This document shows positions 62,463-64,000 of a DNA stretch of 64,000 nt, one piece after another. Both the position numbers and the translations under genes were made by a program. The notes beneath the pieces are model-generated. The model had not been told where the DNA came from. It searched no databases and saw nothing but the letters and a program-made list of their open reading frames with translations. Position 1 is the first letter of the stretch. Each line of letters starts with the position of its first letter. Origin of the DNA: Bosea sp. NBC_00550 (lineage in GTDB: Bacteria > Pseudomonadota > Alphaproteobacteria > Rhizobiales > Beijerinckiaceae); contig NZ_CP102772.1 of the NCBI RefSeq assembly GCF_026020075.1, positions 2,666,001 through 2,730,000 of the forward strand, given 5' to 3'.

Positions 62463-63886
62463 AGCGGGGCCGGATTCGGCACGGGGATGTCGCCATAGTC
62501 GAACTCGCCGAGCAGATCTGCCAGCGGAACAGGCCGCAGCGGCGGCCGCCCGGTCCAGTAGCCCGCCGCCTCGCGCGAACCGACATGGCGGGCGAGCAGC
62601 GTCGCCGCCGTCTCGCCGCACATTCGCCCCTGGCAGGGGCCCATGCCGCAGCGGGTGAAATGCTTGAGCTGGTTGATCTCGCGCGCGCCCGCCGAGATAG
62701 CGGCCTCGATCTCGCCACGGCGAACATCTTCGCAGCGACAGATCACCGTGTCCTTGGCAATCTCCTCGACCATCGCCGGCCGTGCGCGCATTAGCCGGTT
62801 GATCGCGCCGGCGAAGACCAGCGCCTTGTCGAGCGCAGCACGCGCCTCCCCCGCCTCGCGGGCGGAGACATGAGCCGGCAGCCGCCCCGCATCCTGCGCC
62901 GCCGCCAGCCCGGCGAGCCGACCCGAGAGCCGCGCCGGCTCGGCACCCGCCACCGCCGCCCCGTCCCCAACCGTATAGAGACCCGCGACCGAACAGCGCC
63001 CGAAAGCATCGCGCACCGGCGCCCAGCCGCCCGCCTCCGGCTCGAAGCGATGCTCCGCCCGCAGCAGCTTCGGAATCTCGCTGCCCGGCACCAGTCCATG
63101 GCCGATGGCAAGCGCATCCGCCGCAAAGACGCGCGAGCGGCCGCCCGTCGGCCGTCCCTCCGCATCAACAGGCGCGACCGTCACCGCCTCGCAGGCCTCA
63201 CCGCCGGAGACGGCCGTGACCGTATGGCGAAACAGCACCGGCACGCATGCCGCGCCCAGCTTCAGTGCCCAGCCGAGGCCCTGCCGCAGCAGATCCGGCC
63301 GGCTCGCCATCGCCGGCAGCGCCTTCAGCCAGTCGCCCGGCCCCGACAGATCGATGATCGCCGCGACCGCCCCGCCCCCCGCGACGATCTTGGCCGCGAC
63401 CGCAGCGAGCAGCGGCCCGCAGCCGGCCACCACCGTGCGGCGGCCCGGCACCATCCCCTGCGATTTCAAGAGGATCGTCGCGGCCGCGAGCCCGATTACG
63501 CCGGGCGTCGTCCAGCCCGGAAAGGGCACCAGCCGCTCATGCGCACCGGTGGCGGCGACCAGCCGCGGCGCGGTGAAGCTCTCGCTGCCGGCCGCCGTCA
63601 CCGCATCGACTCGAAACGCACCCGAGATCGACCAGACGCGCGCCCCGCCCTTCCAGACCACGGCCGAGGCAGCAACCGCCTCGCGCAGCGCATCCCCAGC
63701 CCGCTCGTCGGCGCCCCGCGTGTCCGGCGCGACCGAGAGGCCCGCCGGCGGCGCACGGTAGACCTGCCCGCCGGGAGAGGCGTCCTCGTCCAGCAGCACA
63801 ACCAACAGCCCGGCCTCGCTCGCGGCCAGCGCGGCGGCCGCGCCGGCCGGGCCTGCTCCGATGACGATGAGATCGGCCTGCATCAT
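62459..63886 (-). CDS. FAD/NAD(P)-binding oxidoreductase with BFD-type 2Fe-2S domain (oxidase alpha-subunit type)
   Basis: 475 aa (start 63886; 63883 also possible). Rossmann motif LIVIGAGPAGAAAALAASEA (residues 5-24) with LDEDASPGGQVYR. The C-terminal Cys cluster VICRCEDVRRGEI and HFTRCGMGPCQGRMCGE is a 2Fe-2S binding BFD domain, as in HcnB/opine-oxidase subunits. It partners with the DAO subunit and the small ferredoxin-like protein that follows at the window edge. Confidence 0.88.
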   Translation of the reverse strand: MMQADLIVIGAGPAGAAAALAASEAGLLVVLLDEDASPGGQVYRAPPAGLSVAPDTRGADERAGDALREAVAASAVVWKGGARVWSISGAFRVDAVTAAGSESFTAPRLVAATGAHERLVPFPGWTTPGVIGLAAATILLKSQGMVPGRRTVVAGCGPLLAAVAAKIVAGGGAVAAIIDLSGPGDWLKALPAMASRPDLLRQGLGWALKLGAACVPVLFRHTVTAVSGGEACEAVTVAPVDAEGRPTGGRSRVFAADALAIGHGLVPGSEIPKLLRAEHRFEPEAGGWAPVRDAFGRCSVAGLYTVGDGAAVAGAEPARLSGRLAGLAAAQDAGRLPAHVSAREAGEARAALDKALVFAGAINRLMRARPAMVEEIAKDTVICRCEDVRRGEIEAAISAGAREINQLKHFTRCGMGPCQGRMCGETAATLLARHVGSREAAGYWTGRPPLRPVPLADLLGEFDYGDIPVPNPAPL

Positions 63887-63887
63887 C

Positions 63888-64000
63888 TCAGAGCGAGCCC
63901 TTGAGTCCAACGACCAGCCCATCCTCGACCGGCACCTGGCAGGACTGGCGCAGCACGCCGCCGACCTGCACCACGCATTCCTGGCAGGCGCCCATGAAGC
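63888..64000 (-). CDS. (2Fe-2S)-binding protein, oxidase gamma-subunit type (cut by window edge)
   Basis: Only the last 37 codons are in view: FMGACQECVVQVGGVLRQSC, then QVPVEDGLVVGLKGSL and stop. The GACQEC pair and the following Cys fit the small plant-type ferredoxin subunit (HcnA-like) of these oxidases. The stop overlaps the FAD-subunit start region, as expected for an operon. Confidence 0.8.
   Translation of the reverse strand, partial: FMGACQECVVQVGGVLRQSCQVPVEDGLVVGLKGSL

Noticed and set aside
1..64000. CRISPR arrays, tRNA and rRNA genes
   Set aside because: No regularly spaced repeats and no recognisable tRNA or rRNA stretches were seen by eye; a dedicated scan would be needed to exclude a tRNA fragment.

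Overview
The window is about 64 kb of GC-rich DNA with short intergenic gaps and many 4-bp ATGA or 1-bp TGATG gene overlaps. Its content (Tat-type solute-binding proteins, FadR/FCD-type GntR regulators, many Dpp-type and polyamine-type ABC transporters, IS6/IS110/IS5 debris) fits an alphaproteobacterium of the Hyphomicrobiales, in the Bosea/Mesorhizobium/Methylobacterium range. The genus is an inference. No rRNA, tRNA, CRISPR array, replication origin or core housekeeping gene was seen, so this looks like an accessory catabolic region (island or secondary replicon): a patchwork of uptake-plus-degradation cassettes separated by insertion-sequence wreckage.

Layout. 1-8.2 kb: a sugar-type permease (cut by the window edge) and a mandelate-racemase-family enzyme, divergent from an operon of GntR regulator, three paralogous Tat-exported solute-binding proteins and two NAD(P)-dependent dehydrogenases. 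8.6-9.3 kb: dead IS110. 9.4-17.8 kb: a minus-strand operon of solute-binding protein, DppBCDF-type transporter, GH51 arabinofuranosidase and ArsR-like regulator. 18.0-19.4 kb: an IS110 scrap joined to two decayed sugar permease genes. 19.46-26.62 kb: two near-identical IS6-family elements in inverted orientation, flanking a cargo of GntR regulator, family-5 binding protein, glycerophosphodiester phosphodiesterase and DppBC permeases; genes at both borders are broken. 26.8-34.7 kb: a minus-strand operon DppB-DppC-DppD-DppF-EamA-class V aminotransferase (PhnW-like)-binding protein. 34.8-36.3 kb: a chimeric IS6::IS110 ORF and flanking debris. 36.3-43.5 kb: M19 dipeptidase-like protein and GntR regulator, divergent from a FAD oxidoreductase and a PotDABC-like transporter. 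43.7-45.4 kb: fragments of an M20 peptidase, a family-5 binding protein and an HpxW-like Ntn hydrolase, then an intact HpxZ-like gene. 45.4-52.7 kb: GATase1-like protein, binding protein and DppBC, divergent from a LacI-HTH::PfkB-kinase fusion, a BtpA/SgcQ protein and a ribokinase, with a perfect 16-bp LacI-type palindrome between them. 52.8-56.3 kb: HNH protein, frameshifted DUF4238 gene, truncated IS5 and IS6 pieces. 56.3-64 kb: a minus-strand operon with a 2Fe-2S protein (cut), FAD subunit, DAO subunit, DapA-family enzyme, polar amino-acid ABC transporter and DUF6282 hydrolase, resembling hydroxyproline or opine oxidation modules.

Most cassettes follow the same plan: a local regulator, a dedicated binding protein and permease set, and one or two enzymes for the imported compound. 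Several cassettes carry a GC-rich stem-loop directly after the binding-protein gene, which may stabilise that part of the message. The most unusual unit is the one at 45.4-52.7 kb. There a sugar-kinase domain replaces the sensor domain of a LacI repressor, and a matching operator lies just upstream of the divergent transporter.
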